From positions 1 to 64,000 of the forward strand of contig JAZOOD010000057.1 of the NCBI GenBank assembly GCA_045654805.1: 64,000 bases of DNA, given 5' to 3'. A program made the position numbers and the translations under genes. Below, in pieces: positions 49,781 to 57,730 of the stretch (positions are counted from its first letter, which is position 1; every line of letters begins with the position of its first letter). This DNA comes from CAZNKU01 sp045654805 (GTDB lineage: Bacteria > Bacillota > Clostridia > Monoglobales > Firm-18). The notes beneath the pieces were generated by a model. The model saw only the letters and a list, made by a program, of their open reading frames with translations, did not search any database and was not told where the DNA came from.

Positions 49781-51085
49781 TTACAAAATATCTATATGCT
49801 CACCGCTTAATGCTTTATTCATACTTCTAACTGCACAAAACTTACCGCACATAGAACAACTTTCTTCTATTTCCGGTTTTCTGTCATCACGGATTTTTCT
49901 TGCAGTTTCAGGATCAATTGAGCATTCCCACTGCTTTTCCCAATCGAAGTTTCTTCTTGCATCAGCCATGGCATCGTCTATATCTCTTGCATGAGGTATC
50001 TTCTTTGCAATATCCGCTGCATGAGCTGCAATTCTTGATGCAATAATACCCTGTTTTACATCATCCACATTTGGAAGTGCAAGATGTTCTGCAGGAGTAA
50101 CATAACAAAGGAATGCTGCACCTGCCGATGCTGCTATTGCACCACCAATTGCAGATGTTATATGGTCATACCCCGGAGCAATATCTGTCACGATAGGTCC
50201 TAATACATAGAACGGTGCACCCATGCAGATTGTCTGCTGAAGCTTCATATTTGCCTCAATCTGGTCAATAGGCATATGACCGGGACCTTCAACCATTACC
50301 TGAACATCTTTTGCCCAGGCTCTCTTGGTAAGTTCGCCAAGTCGTACAAGTTCTTCTATCTGGCATACGTCACTTGCATCTGCAAGGCAACCGGGACGGC
50401 AAGCATCTCCAAGCGATATGGTTACATCATATTCTCGGCAGATGTCTAATATCTCATCATAATACTCGTAGAACGGATTCTCCTCCCCTGTCATGCTCAT
50501 CCAAGCAAAAACAAGAGAACCGCCACGAGATACAATATTCATTTTTCTGTTATGATTCTTTATCTGGTCTATTGTCTTTCTTGTAATTCCGCAATGTATG
50601 GTAACAAAGTCAACACCATCCTGAGCGTGCAATCTTATTACATCAATAAAATCCTTTGCAGTAAGTGTCTCTAAATCCCTTTGATAATGAATTACACTGT
50701 CATACACAGGAACTGTACCAATCATAGCAGGACATTCACTGACAAGCTTTTGTCTGAATGGCTGTGTGTTTCCGTGAGAGGATAAATCCATAATAGCTTC
50801 AGCACCCATATTCACTGCCGCCATTACCTTTTCCATCTCTATATCGTAATCCTTACAATCTCTTGAAACACCTAAATTAACATTGATTTTTGTGCGAAGC
50901 ATTGAACCTACACCATTTGGCTCTATACAGGTATGTAATTTGTTTGCACAAATCGCAACCTGTCCTTTTGCTACAAGGTCTCTGATTTCTTCTTCACTTC
51001 TGTATTCTTTCTTTGCAACAGCTTTCATTTCAGGTGTTATAATACCTCTTTTAGCTGCGTCCATTTGTGTTGTATAATCTCTCAT
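49781..51085 (-). CDS. thiC: Phosphomethylpyrimidine synthase
   Basis: A non-canonical radical SAM enzyme that rearranges aminoimidazole ribotide into HMP-P, which links thiamine to the purine intermediate AIR made by PurM. The 434-residue chain shows VEGPGHMPIDQIEANM, DIAPGYDHITSAIGGA and the C-terminal cluster motif CSMCGKFC. ATG 51085 has AAAGGAAGAGG upstream. It is the last gene of the de novo operon, behind the second thiD. Confidence 0.97.
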   Translation of the reverse strand: MRDYTTQMDAAKRGIITPEMKAVAKKEYRSEEEIRDLVAKGQVAICANKLHTCIEPNGVGSMLRTKINVNLGVSRDCKDYDIEMEKVMAAVNMGAEAIMDLSSHGNTQPFRQKLVSECPAMIGTVPVYDSVIHYQRDLETLTAKDFIDVIRLHAQDGVDFVTIHCGITRKTIDQIKNHNRKMNIVSRGGSLVFAWMSMTGEENPFYEYYDEILDICREYDVTISLGDACRPGCLADASDVCQIEELVRLGELTKRAWAKDVQVMVEGPGHMPIDQIEANMKLQQTICMGAPFYVLGPIVTDIAPGYDHITSAIGGAIAASAGAAFLCYVTPAEHLALPNVDDVKQGIIASRIAAHAADIAKKIPHARDIDDAMADARRNFDWEKQWECSIDPETARKIRDDRKPEIEESCSMCGKFCAVRSMNKALSGEHIDIL

Positions 51086-51098
51086 TTTCCTCTTCCTT

Positions 51099-51914
51099 TC
51101 AAACAGATATTTCTTCAAAATATTTTTTATTCAAATCGAAGTTATGCATCAGCGGTCCCGAACCTTGTCCTAAGTCAAGTCCGGCAGCAAGAGCATCCGA
51201 TATATATTCTTTTGATTTTCTTACTGAATCCGATACATTAAATCCTTTTGCAAGATTTGCAGCAATTGCACTTGATAATGTGCATCCGGTTCCGTGCGTA
51301 TTAGGGTTATCTATACGCTTACCATAAAACCACTTAAACTCGCCATTAGCATACAACAAATCATTAGCATCATTTATGCTATGACCACCTTTCAAAAGAA
51401 CGGCACAATTATATTTATTGCTTATGGTTTTTGCTGCTGTTTGCATATCCTCTTTGTTTTCAATAGAAAGCCCTGATAAAACTTCCGCTTCAGGAATGTT
51501 CGGCGTGACGAGTGTTGCAATCGGCAGAAGCACATCTATCAACGTCTTAACTGCATCTGTTTTCATAAGAGATGAACCGCTTGTAGCAACCATCACGGGA
51601 TCCACAACAATGTTTTTTGCCTTATGGTATTTTAGTCTGTCTGCAATTGTGCAAACAATCTCACTTGAAGATACCATACCGATTTTCACAGCATCAGGGT
51701 AAATATCCTCAAATACCGCGTCAATTTGTTGTTCCAAAAATTCAGGAGTGGATTCCTGAATTGCTCTTACGCCGGTTGTGTTTTGTGCCGTCAGTGCGGT
51801 AATTGCACTCATCGCATAAACACCATTCATTGTCATTGTTTTAATATCTGCTTGAATACCGGCGCCTCCACTGCAGTCACTTCCTGCAATGGTCAATGCT
51901 GTTTTCATTTTCAT
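51099..51914 (-). CDS. thiD: Hydroxymethylpyrimidine/phosphomethylpyrimidine kinase (de novo copy)
   Basis: Second ThiD of the window, about 271 residues from ATG 51914 (AAAGGAG upstream). It has TIAGSDCSGGAGIQADIKT and NTHGTGCTLSSAIAANLA. In this operon it would phosphorylate HMP-P made by ThiC. It is highly similar to the salvage copy at 41.5 kb but differs at many positions, so the duplication is not recent. Confidence 0.93.
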   Translation of the reverse strand: MKMKTALTIAGSDCSGGAGIQADIKTMTMNGVYAMSAITALTAQNTTGVRAIQESTPEFLEQQIDAVFEDIYPDAVKIGMVSSSEIVCTIADRLKYHKAKNIVVDPVMVATSGSSLMKTDAVKTLIDVLLPIATLVTPNIPEAEVLSGLSIENKEDMQTAAKTISNKYNCAVLLKGGHSINDANDLLYANGEFKWFYGKRIDNPNTHGTGCTLSSAIAANLAKGFNVSDSVRKSKEYISDALAAGLDLGQGSGPLMHNFDLNKKYFEEISV

Positions 51915-51990
51915 TTCGATTACTCCTTTCATTTTTCAGCATCGTTTTATATAGCGACATAAGGTGGTGCCCCCAATCTGCCGCTTATTT

Positions 51991-52647
51991 TTATTTGTTT
52001 ATCATAGTCCAGAACATCTCATAGTCAGAATAGTCTGATATGTAATAGTCTGCTGTTGTTTTAAGTTCTTCTTGGTTTACTTCGTGAACATCAAAAACTC
52101 CTACTGTTATGAATCCATCTGCTTTTGCGGTTCTTAAAGCATACAATGCATCCTCAAATACTGCAGTTTCGTTTTTATCTGTTCCAAGATGCTTTAGAGC
52201 TTCACGGTATATATTAGGCTCTTCTTTACTATGTCCCACCGATGCACAGGTGAATATATCAGAAAAATATTCTTGTACACCAAGTCTTTTAAGTGCTGCA
52301 TTTACGAGGTGCTTGTCTGTTACGGTTGCTATGCACATTTTAACGCCGCTATATTTAAGCTTTTTTAATAACACCTCAACCCCGGGTTTAAGCGCTATAC
52401 TATCTATATAATAGCTTTCTACCATAGAGTTTACACCGTTAACAATTTCTTCAATAGAAAGTGTAACCCCATAATTATCTATATAGTATTGAGCTGCTTG
52501 TTCTAAACTAAAAGTTTCAAAGGTTTCTTTAAGATTCTCCTTAGCTTCCTTCCCAAGGGAACGAAGATAATCTTCTCCGATTGTATCCCAAATGAACATA
52601 GAATCAAGAAGTGTTCCGTCTAAATCGAATATTGCTCCTTTTAGCAT
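51991..52647 (-). CDS. HAD superfamily phosphatase in the thiamine operon
   Basis: The 218-residue protein has HAD motif I FDLDGTLLDS, a helical C1 cap (about 15-80), motif II-like ATVTD and motif IV region FEDALYALRTAKADG, as in phosphoglycolate phosphatase/beta-phosphoglucomutase relatives. The substrate is unknown. It overlaps thiE by 7 bases and lies upstream of thiD in a tightly coupled operon. A role on a thiamine-pathway phosphate (thiamine phosphate or HMP-P) is a reasonable guess only. Confidence 0.8.
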   Translation of the reverse strand: MLKGAIFDLDGTLLDSMFIWDTIGEDYLRSLGKEAKENLKETFETFSLEQAAQYYIDNYGVTLSIEEIVNGVNSMVESYYIDSIALKPGVEVLLKKLKYSGVKMCIATVTDKHLVNAALKRLGVQEYFSDIFTCASVGHSKEEPNIYREALKHLGTDKNETAVFEDALYALRTAKADGFITVGVFDVHEVNQEELKTTADYYISDYSDYEMFWTMINK

Positions 52648-53273
52648 AAACCAAGCTCCTTTGCTCTGGCTTTAAGCTGAATAGCAGCCTGCTTGGGATC
52701 ATCTGCCTTCATAATGGCAGATACAACGCAAATCCCGGCAATCGGAATTCCTTCAAGAACATCTATATTATCCTTGTTAAGACCACCTATTGCATTTACA
52801 GGGATTGGAACAGACTGACAAATCTTTTCAAGAGTTTCTGTGGATGTAAGAACCGTTTTTACCTTTGTTGTGGTTGGATATATTGCTCCTACACCAAGAT
52901 AGTCTGCTCCCTGAGCATACGCCTCAACTGCCTGTTCAACTGTTTTTGTAGTTGCACCTACAATTTTATCATCACCCATAAGCTTTCGTGCTATAGATAC
53001 CGGCATATCACTTTGACCGACATGCACACCTTCAGCATCTATCGCCAATGCAACATCTACTCTGTCATCAATGATAAGCGGAACATTATATTTTTTTGTA
53101 AGTATATGCACCTTCTTGGCAAGGTCCATATACTCTCTTGTAGTTTTATCTTTCTCACGAAGTTGAAGAAGTGTAATTCCACCCATCAATGCCTGCTCAA
53201 CACGATACAAGAATTCTTCTTCAGAGTAATTTGTACTGTCGGTTATAAAATACATACTTGAATCGAATTTCAT
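52641..53273 (-). CDS. thiE: Thiamine phosphate synthase (de novo copy)
   Basis: Second ThiE, 210 residues, with LLQLREKDKTT, LIIDDRVDVALA and LGVGAIYPTTTK. Nearly every motif block is shared with the copy at 42.3 kb. It couples HMP-PP with the thiazole made by ThiG/ThiH/ThiS and lies between thiH and the HAD gene. Confidence 0.94.
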   Translation of the reverse strand: MKFDSSMYFITDSTNYSEEEFLYRVEQALMGGITLLQLREKDKTTREYMDLAKKVHILTKKYNVPLIIDDRVDVALAIDAEGVHVGQSDMPVSIARKLMGDDKIVGATTKTVEQAVEAYAQGADYLGVGAIYPTTTKVKTVLTSTETLEKICQSVPIPVNAIGGLNKDNIDVLEGIPIAGICVVSAIMKADDPKQAAIQLKARAKELGLC

Positions 53274-53286
53274 CTGCCATCACTCC

Positions 53287-54540
53287 TCATACATATAAAT
53301 AATCATTCAAAACCGGTTGTAATCCTTCGTCCGCAATGTCTTTATACATTTTATCAAGACTTCTGTTATCGTCTATTTCAAACTGTTCATCGCCTTGCAC
53401 CTCATCTGACTCTTTTCCGCTGTATTTACTTTCATGGTCGCCGATACCTGTAGATACACCTGCAGATACCTTTGTTGCAGCAATCTTTACAATACCGTTT
53501 CTGAACTCAGCGCTCTCACGGGAAGATACTGTAATACCGACAAAAGGCAAGAATATTCTGTATGCACAGATTATCTGACATAACTGTTTTTCGTGAACAT
53601 CCAAAGGATTAATTTTATCGTTGTTAATGATAGGTCTGAGTCTGGGACAGGAAAGTGACATTTCAGCGTGAGGATATTTTCTCTGCAAATAGTACACATG
53701 CAGTGCACTTGCCAATGCATCCTTCCTGAAATCCGACAGACCTAACAGTGCAGAAAACGCCACACCACGCATGCCTCCAATCAATGCCCTCTCTTGAGCA
53801 TCAAAACGATAAGGCCAAACACGTTTGTGTCCCAGAAGATGAAGCTGTTCGTATTTCTCTGTATCATAAGTTTCCTGAAATACAGTTACATAGTCAGCAC
53901 CGCATTCGTGAAGATACTTATATTCATCCGTATTTACGGGATAAATTTCAAGCCCTACCATACGGAAATATTTTCTTGCAAGCTTGCAAGCTTCACCGAT
54001 ATAATCTATATCGCTGTGAGCACGGCTCTCACCTGTAAGTATCAGTATTTCTTCCATACCACTGTCTGCAATAACCTTCATTTCCTTTTCAATCTGCTCC
54101 ATGGTAAGCTTCATACGGTTAATATGGTTATAGCAGTTAAATCCGCAATACACACAGTAATTTTCGCAGTAATTGGCGATATACAAAGGTGTAAAGAGAT
54201 ATACTGTATTACCAAAATGCTTACTTGTTTCAAGTCGTGCTCTTTGAGCCATTTGCTCTAAAAATGGTTCCGCCGCAGGAGAAAGCAGTGCCTTAAAATC
54301 TTCTATGGTACAAGTATCGTGCTCTAATGCTGCCTTTACATCTTTTGCAGTATACTTTGAGTAATCAAAGGATTTCATCTGCTCCATTACATTTTTGCAA
54401 ACATCAGATTCAATTTTCTCCATCCCCGGTAAATATTCCATATGGTTTTTTCGTGATGAAGGATCTGTCTCTATTCTGTGTTTTTTTGCAAGAGCTTCAG
54501 GAGATAAATGCTCTGAATCCACAAAAAATTGATTTTCCAT
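53287..54540 (-). CDS. thiH: 2-iminoacetate synthase
   Basis: A radical SAM enzyme that splits tyrosine to dehydroglycine for thiazole synthesis; anaerobes use it in place of the oxidase ThiO. The 417 residues contain the cluster motif CENYCVYC followed by GFNCYN. The length and the C-terminal region with VSAGVSTGIGDHE are typical. It lies 12 bases behind thiG. Confidence 0.95.
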   Translation of the reverse strand: MENQFFVDSEHLSPEALAKKHRIETDPSSRKNHMEYLPGMEKIESDVCKNVMEQMKSFDYSKYTAKDVKAALEHDTCTIEDFKALLSPAAEPFLEQMAQRARLETSKHFGNTVYLFTPLYIANYCENYCVYCGFNCYNHINRMKLTMEQIEKEMKVIADSGMEEILILTGESRAHSDIDYIGEACKLARKYFRMVGLEIYPVNTDEYKYLHECGADYVTVFQETYDTEKYEQLHLLGHKRVWPYRFDAQERALIGGMRGVAFSALLGLSDFRKDALASALHVYYLQRKYPHAEMSLSCPRLRPIINNDKINPLDVHEKQLCQIICAYRIFLPFVGITVSSRESAEFRNGIVKIAATKVSAGVSTGIGDHESKYSGKESDEVQGDEQFEIDDNRSLDKMYKDIADEGLQPVLNDYLYV

Positions 54541-54552
54541 TTTTAATCCCCC

Positions 54553-55323
54553 TTAATCACGCAAAAATCCTGTAAGCGGATCGGATGCGGATGCACCCCT
54601 TGTGAGGACTCTGCCAAGTCCTGAAAGATATGCTTTTCTTCCTGCCTCAATTGCCTGACGGAAGGCTGATGCCATAAGCGGCAAATCTCCTGCAGTAGCA
54701 AGTGCTGTGTTCGCCATAATAGCTGCAGCACCCATTTCCATAGCTTCACAAGCCTGCGATGGCTTACCGATACCTGCATCAACAATAATCGGCAAGTCAA
54801 TTTCATCAATGAGTATCTGTATAAAGTCCTTTGTAGCTAATCCTTTGTTAGAACCTATGGGAGAAGCAAGAGGCATTATGGTTGCAGCTCCTGCAGAAAC
54901 CAGATCACGGGCAACATTTAAGTCAGGATACATATACGGCATTACAACAAACCCGTCTTTTGCGAGTATTTCTGTTGCTTTTATTGTTTCGGTATTATCC
55001 GGGAGCAGGTATTTTGTGTCACGCATAATTTCAATTTTTACGAAATTACCGCAACCAAGTTCTCTCGCAAGTTTGGCTATTCTCACAGCTTCTTCAGCAT
55101 TTCTTGCACCGCTTGTATTTGGCAACAAGGTTATTCCTTTAGGAATAAAGTCAAGAATGTTTTCCTGTTCTTTCGTATTGGCACGGCGAACTGCAAGGGT
55201 TATTATTTCTGCTCCTGCGTCTTTAACTGCCGCTTCAATAAGATTAAGAGAGTATTTTCCCGAACCTAAAATAAAACGGGAATTAAACTCGTGACCGCCG
55301 ATAATAAGTTTGTCATTATTCAT
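54553..55323 (-). CDS. thiG: Thiazole synthase
   Basis: Condenses dehydroglycine, deoxyxylulose phosphate and ThiS-thiocarboxylate to the thiazole ring. The 256-residue TIM barrel opens with FNSRFILGSGKYS, has the Schiff-base lysine in NFVKIEIM and the phosphate site VDAGIGKPSQA. ATG 55323 has AGAAGGA upstream. It lies between thiF and thiH. Confidence 0.95.
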   Translation of the reverse strand: MNNDKLIIGGHEFNSRFILGSGKYSLNLIEAAVKDAGAEIITLAVRRANTKEQENILDFIPKGITLLPNTSGARNAEEAVRIAKLARELGCGNFVKIEIMRDTKYLLPDNTETIKATEILAKDGFVVMPYMYPDLNVARDLVSAGAATIMPLASPIGSNKGLATKDFIQILIDEIDLPIIVDAGIGKPSQACEAMEMGAAAIMANTALATAGDLPLMASAFRQAIEAGRKAYLSGLGRVLTRGASASDPLTGFLRD

Positions 55324-55339
55324 TTTGTTTTCCTTCTTC

Positions 55340-55975
55340 CTATACTTCAAATTCATTAGCTATAAGCCTTAGTACCGTATGCGCCTGATGTGCAGCACAC
55401 AGCATAACTCTTGATGATACAAGACCGATTCCGTCTTTTACATCGCTCACTCCATCGCCACAAAGATAAAATCTTCGTGACACTTTTCTTGTATGTATGC
55501 TGTTAGCACTTCCCATACCAGCCATACCAGAGGCAGCAACCAAGTATTTATCCGGCATTTCTTCCAAGACAAGATTTGTAAGCATCGCCTTACACTCGGC
55601 ATTATCAAATGCTTCACAGATAATATTGCAATCTGCCAATAGGTTTATTGCATTCTCTTCGGTTATACAAATCGTATGTACCTCTGTTTCGAGATATGGG
55701 TTCATATCTTTAAGATTTTCTCTTAAGGCTTCTGTCTTATACATTCCAATCTGACTTACTTTATATTGCTGACGATGAAGATTGGTAATATCCACTTTAT
55801 CAAAATCAATCAATATAAGTTTTCCTATTCCTGCACGTGCAAGAGCGATTGCTATGTTAGAGCCAAGTCCTCCAAGACCGCAAATACAAACTGTAGTTGC
55901 TGATATCTTATTTTGCAGTTCCATGCCGTGTCTGTCGGTTAGGGCTTTTATCCATTCATCTTTTCCGGGAATCAT
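55340..55975 (-). CDS. thiF: ThiF, sulfur-carrier adenylyltransferase
   Basis: An E1-like enzyme that adenylates the C-terminal glycine of ThiS. With ATG 55975 (GGGAGGTGG upstream, overlapping the end of thiS) it has 211 residues, the short clostridial form. The nucleotide loop VCICGLGGLGSNIA and the following DFDKVDITNLHRQQY segment are clear. The zinc-binding cysteine pairs of longer ThiF/MoeB proteins are not evident. Confidence 0.9.
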   Translation of the reverse strand: MIPGKDEWIKALTDRHGMELQNKISATTVCICGLGGLGSNIAIALARAGIGKLILIDFDKVDITNLHRQQYKVSQIGMYKTEALRENLKDMNPYLETEVHTICITEENAINLLADCNIICEAFDNAECKAMLTNLVLEEMPDKYLVAASGMAGMGSANSIHTRKVSRRFYLCGDGVSDVKDGIGLVSSRVMLCAAHQAHTVLRLIANEFEV

Positions 55976-55976
55976 A

Positions 55977-56171
55977 TCAGCCACCTCCCACAAAGCTTAC
56001 AACCTCAACGCTGTCGCCATCCTTAAAAATCGTTTCTTCGTATTGTTTTTTAGGAAGTATATCTCCATTCAGTTCTACTGCAACACGCATCAGGTCATAA
56101 CCTGCCGAAGTCAGATACTCAGAAACAGATTTACCTTCAATTTCTAAATTTTCTCCATTGATTTTTACCAT
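55977..56171 (-). CDS. thiS: Sulfur carrier protein ThiS
   Basis: A 64-residue ubiquitin-like protein that ends with the required Gly-Gly (FVGGG). ATG 56171 is preceded by GGAGGTGAG. It is the first gene of the de novo operon after two tandem TPP riboswitches. Its stop codon lies in the ribosome binding site of thiF. Confidence 0.92.
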   Translation of the reverse strand: MVKINGENLEIEGKSVSEYLTSAGYDLMRVAVELNGDILPKKQYEETIFKDGDSVEVVSFVGGG

Positions 56172-56198
56172 GCTTCTCACCTCCAGAAATATAACAAA

Positions 56199-56229
56199 AA
56201 AGGAAGCTACCGATTTGGCAGCTTCCGCT
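56199..56229 (-). terminator. Terminator of the thiS-proximal TPP riboswitch
   Basis: On the minus strand GGAAGCTGCC pairs with GGTAGCTTCC over AAATC, followed by TTTTTTGTT. Confidence 0.85.
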
Positions 56230-56258
56230 TATTCCATGTCAATTGCGATGTCGCACAA

Positions 56259-56341
56259 GGCATCCCTACGTTGGCATTATCCAAATCAGGTTCTCGGTCG
56301 GAGGTTTCACCTCCCTCTCAGCCTGTAACACAAGCTCCCGC
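56259..56341 (-). promoter_or_regulatory. TPP riboswitch, second of tandem (proximal to thiS)
   Basis: On the minus strand CGGGAGCTTGTG, GGCTGAGAGGGAGG, CCTCCGACCG, ACCTGATTTGGATAATGCC and CGTAGGGA: the complete TPP aptamer, with its own terminator downstream. Confidence 0.96.
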
Positions 56342-56367
56342 TATTATATTTTTAATTTTACAAACAA

Positions 56368-56397
56368 AAAGAAGCCGCCGATTTGGCAGCTTCCGCA
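56368..56397 (-). terminator. Terminator of the distal TPP riboswitch
   Basis: On the minus strand GGAAGCTGCC pairs with GGCGGCTTC over AAATC, followed by TTTTTGTTTG. Almost the same sequence as the terminator at 56199. Confidence 0.85.
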
Positions 56398-56427
56398 TAT
56401 TCCATGTCATTTGCGATGTCTCGCTAG

Positions 56428-56508
56428 GCATCCCTACGTTGGCATTATCCAAATCAGGTACTCGGTCGAAGGTTTTACCTTCCTCTCAGCCTGTATCACA
56501 AGCTCCCG
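56428..56508 (-). promoter_or_regulatory. TPP riboswitch, first of tandem (distal)
   Basis: On the minus strand CGGGAGCTTGTG, GGCTGAGAGGAAGG, ACCTGATTTGGATAATGCC and CGTAGGGA. All aptamer parts are intact and nearly identical to the second copy except in the variable hairpin. Confidence 0.96.
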
Positions 56509-56528
56509 TTTGTTTTTAAGTTTAATAT

Positions 56529-56557
56529 ATTATACCATGTCTTATATTATTTTGCAA
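56529..56557 (-). promoter_or_regulatory. Sigma-A promoter of the de novo thiamine operon
   Basis: On the minus strand TTGCAA (56557-56552), 17-base spacer, TATAAT (56534-56529), 20 bases before the distal aptamer. Confidence 0.75.
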
Positions 56558-56760
56558 TAGTTTGAGAAAATTTTTTCTTTTTATTTTCCGGTTTCTGAAA
56601 TTTTATTGGCTTCATCCTGAGTAATATACTCAAGCTCGACCATACATTATACATCAAAATATTTCAAAATTCAACTTAATATTAGTATCATCAGGACTTT
56701 ATGATATCCTAATACAAATTAAGCCTACCGTTCTTTCGATTAGTAGGCTTCAATATATTT
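56558..56760. other. Gap between thiS promoter and small membrane peptide
   Basis: It holds a terminator and little else. On the minus strand 56581-56643 reads as a 20-codon frame (ELEYITQDEANKI) that looks like the tail of a lost gene; there is no ribosome binding site. Confidence 0.35.
56721..56750 (-). terminator. Terminator of the phosphatase/small peptide unit
   Basis: AAGCCTAC pairs with GTAGGCTT; the minus-strand tract after it is AATTTGT, so termination may be moderate. Confidence 0.6.
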
Positions 56761-56859
56761 TCACTTATCTGACTTTCCTTTTTTCTTAAAGAAAAAGATA
56801 AAACTTAAGATTGCTGCTACGGGCAAAGCGGAAAGTAAAGTTATGTATCTCTTTTTCAT
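56761..56859 (-). CDS. Single-pass membrane peptide of 32 residues
   Basis: From ATG 56859 to TGA 56761 it encodes 32 residues: a basic start (MKKRY), one hydrophobic helix (TLLSALPVAAILSFIFFF) and a Lys-rich end (KKKGKSDK). AAGG lies 13 bases upstream, a weak site. It follows the NagD-like phosphatase gene by 34 bases and precedes a terminator, which supports expression. I do not recognise it. Confidence 0.5.
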   Translation of the reverse strand: MKKRYITLLSALPVAAILSFIFFFKKKGKSDK

Positions 56860-56893
56860 TTATATCATCTACCTTTTCTTACCTAAAAATTAT

Positions 56894-57697
56894 TTATTGT
56901 TTTTTCGATTCCTGTGCCATTTTGACAATATCTCCAACACCGTCTAACACAACGGTTGGTTTATATGCATAGGATCTTAATTCTTCCTGACTTGTTACTC
57001 CTGAAAGAACAAGCACTGTTGACATACCGCTTTCAAGACCGGATATAACATCTGTGTCCATTCTGTCTCCGACCATAACTGCATCGGCTGAGTGGCAGTT
57101 TAAAAGTCTTAATCCGGTTCTCATCATAAGCGGATTTGGCTTTCCGCAAAAGTATGCTCTTGCACCTGTTGCCATTTCAATTGGTGAAACAAGCGCTCCG
57201 CATGCAGGAGCAATACCGCCGTCAACAGGTCCGGTAACATCAGAGTTTGCACCTATCAATTTTGCACCGCCAAGTACAAGGTTGGTAGCTTTTGTAAGAC
57301 TGTCAAGAGAATATGCCTTTCCTTCTCCGACAACGACATAATCGGGGTTCACATCATTCATGGAAATACCGGCATCATATAGAGCTTTTATCAGCCCTGC
57401 TTCGCCGATCGCGTATACAGAGCAATCAGGTGCCTGTTCCTTTAAGAATGCTGCTGTTGCCAATGCACTTGTATAAAAGTGTTCTTCTCCTACTTCAAGT
57501 CCCATTCGGAACAGTCTTTGCTTTAATTCTTTTGGTGTGTAACTACTGTTATTTGTAAGGAATAAAAAGTCTTTTTTCTCGTCATAAAGCCATTTTATAA
57601 ATTCTGCAACGCCCGGCAATAATCTCTTGCCATGATAGATTACACCATCCATATCGCAGATGAATCCTTTTTTCTTGTTAAAATCAATTTTCTTCAA
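56894..57697 (-). CDS. HAD-IIA family phosphatase (NagD-like)
   Basis: The 267 residues contain HAD motif I CDMDGVIYHG, motif II LTNNSSYTPKE with the Thr/Ser of the IIA class and motif III/IV VMVGDRMDTDVISG, with a C2 cap between. Family members dephosphorylate nucleotides and sugar phosphates such as UMP or p-nitrophenyl phosphate. It directly follows the phoR-like kinase in the pst-pho cluster, so phosphate recovery under starvation is plausible. Confidence 0.85.
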   Translation of the reverse strand: MKKIDFNKKKGFICDMDGVIYHGKRLLPGVAEFIKWLYDEKKDFLFLTNNSSYTPKELKQRLFRMGLEVGEEHFYTSALATAAFLKEQAPDCSVYAIGEAGLIKALYDAGISMNDVNPDYVVVGEGKAYSLDSLTKATNLVLGGAKLIGANSDVTGPVDGGIAPACGALVSPIEMATGARAYFCGKPNPLMMRTGLRLLNCHSADAVMVGDRMDTDVISGLESGMSTVLVLSGVTSQEELRSYAYKPTVVLDGVGDIVKMAQESKKQ

Positions 57698-57730
57698 TAT
57701 GTATGCCTCCTTTCCCTGTTAGAAAATCAT

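Noticed and set aside
56199..56510. The near-identical 160-base units as a CRISPR or mobile repeat
   Set aside because: Each unit is a full TPP aptamer with a terminator; there are only two and no spacers. No CRISPR array is seen in the window.
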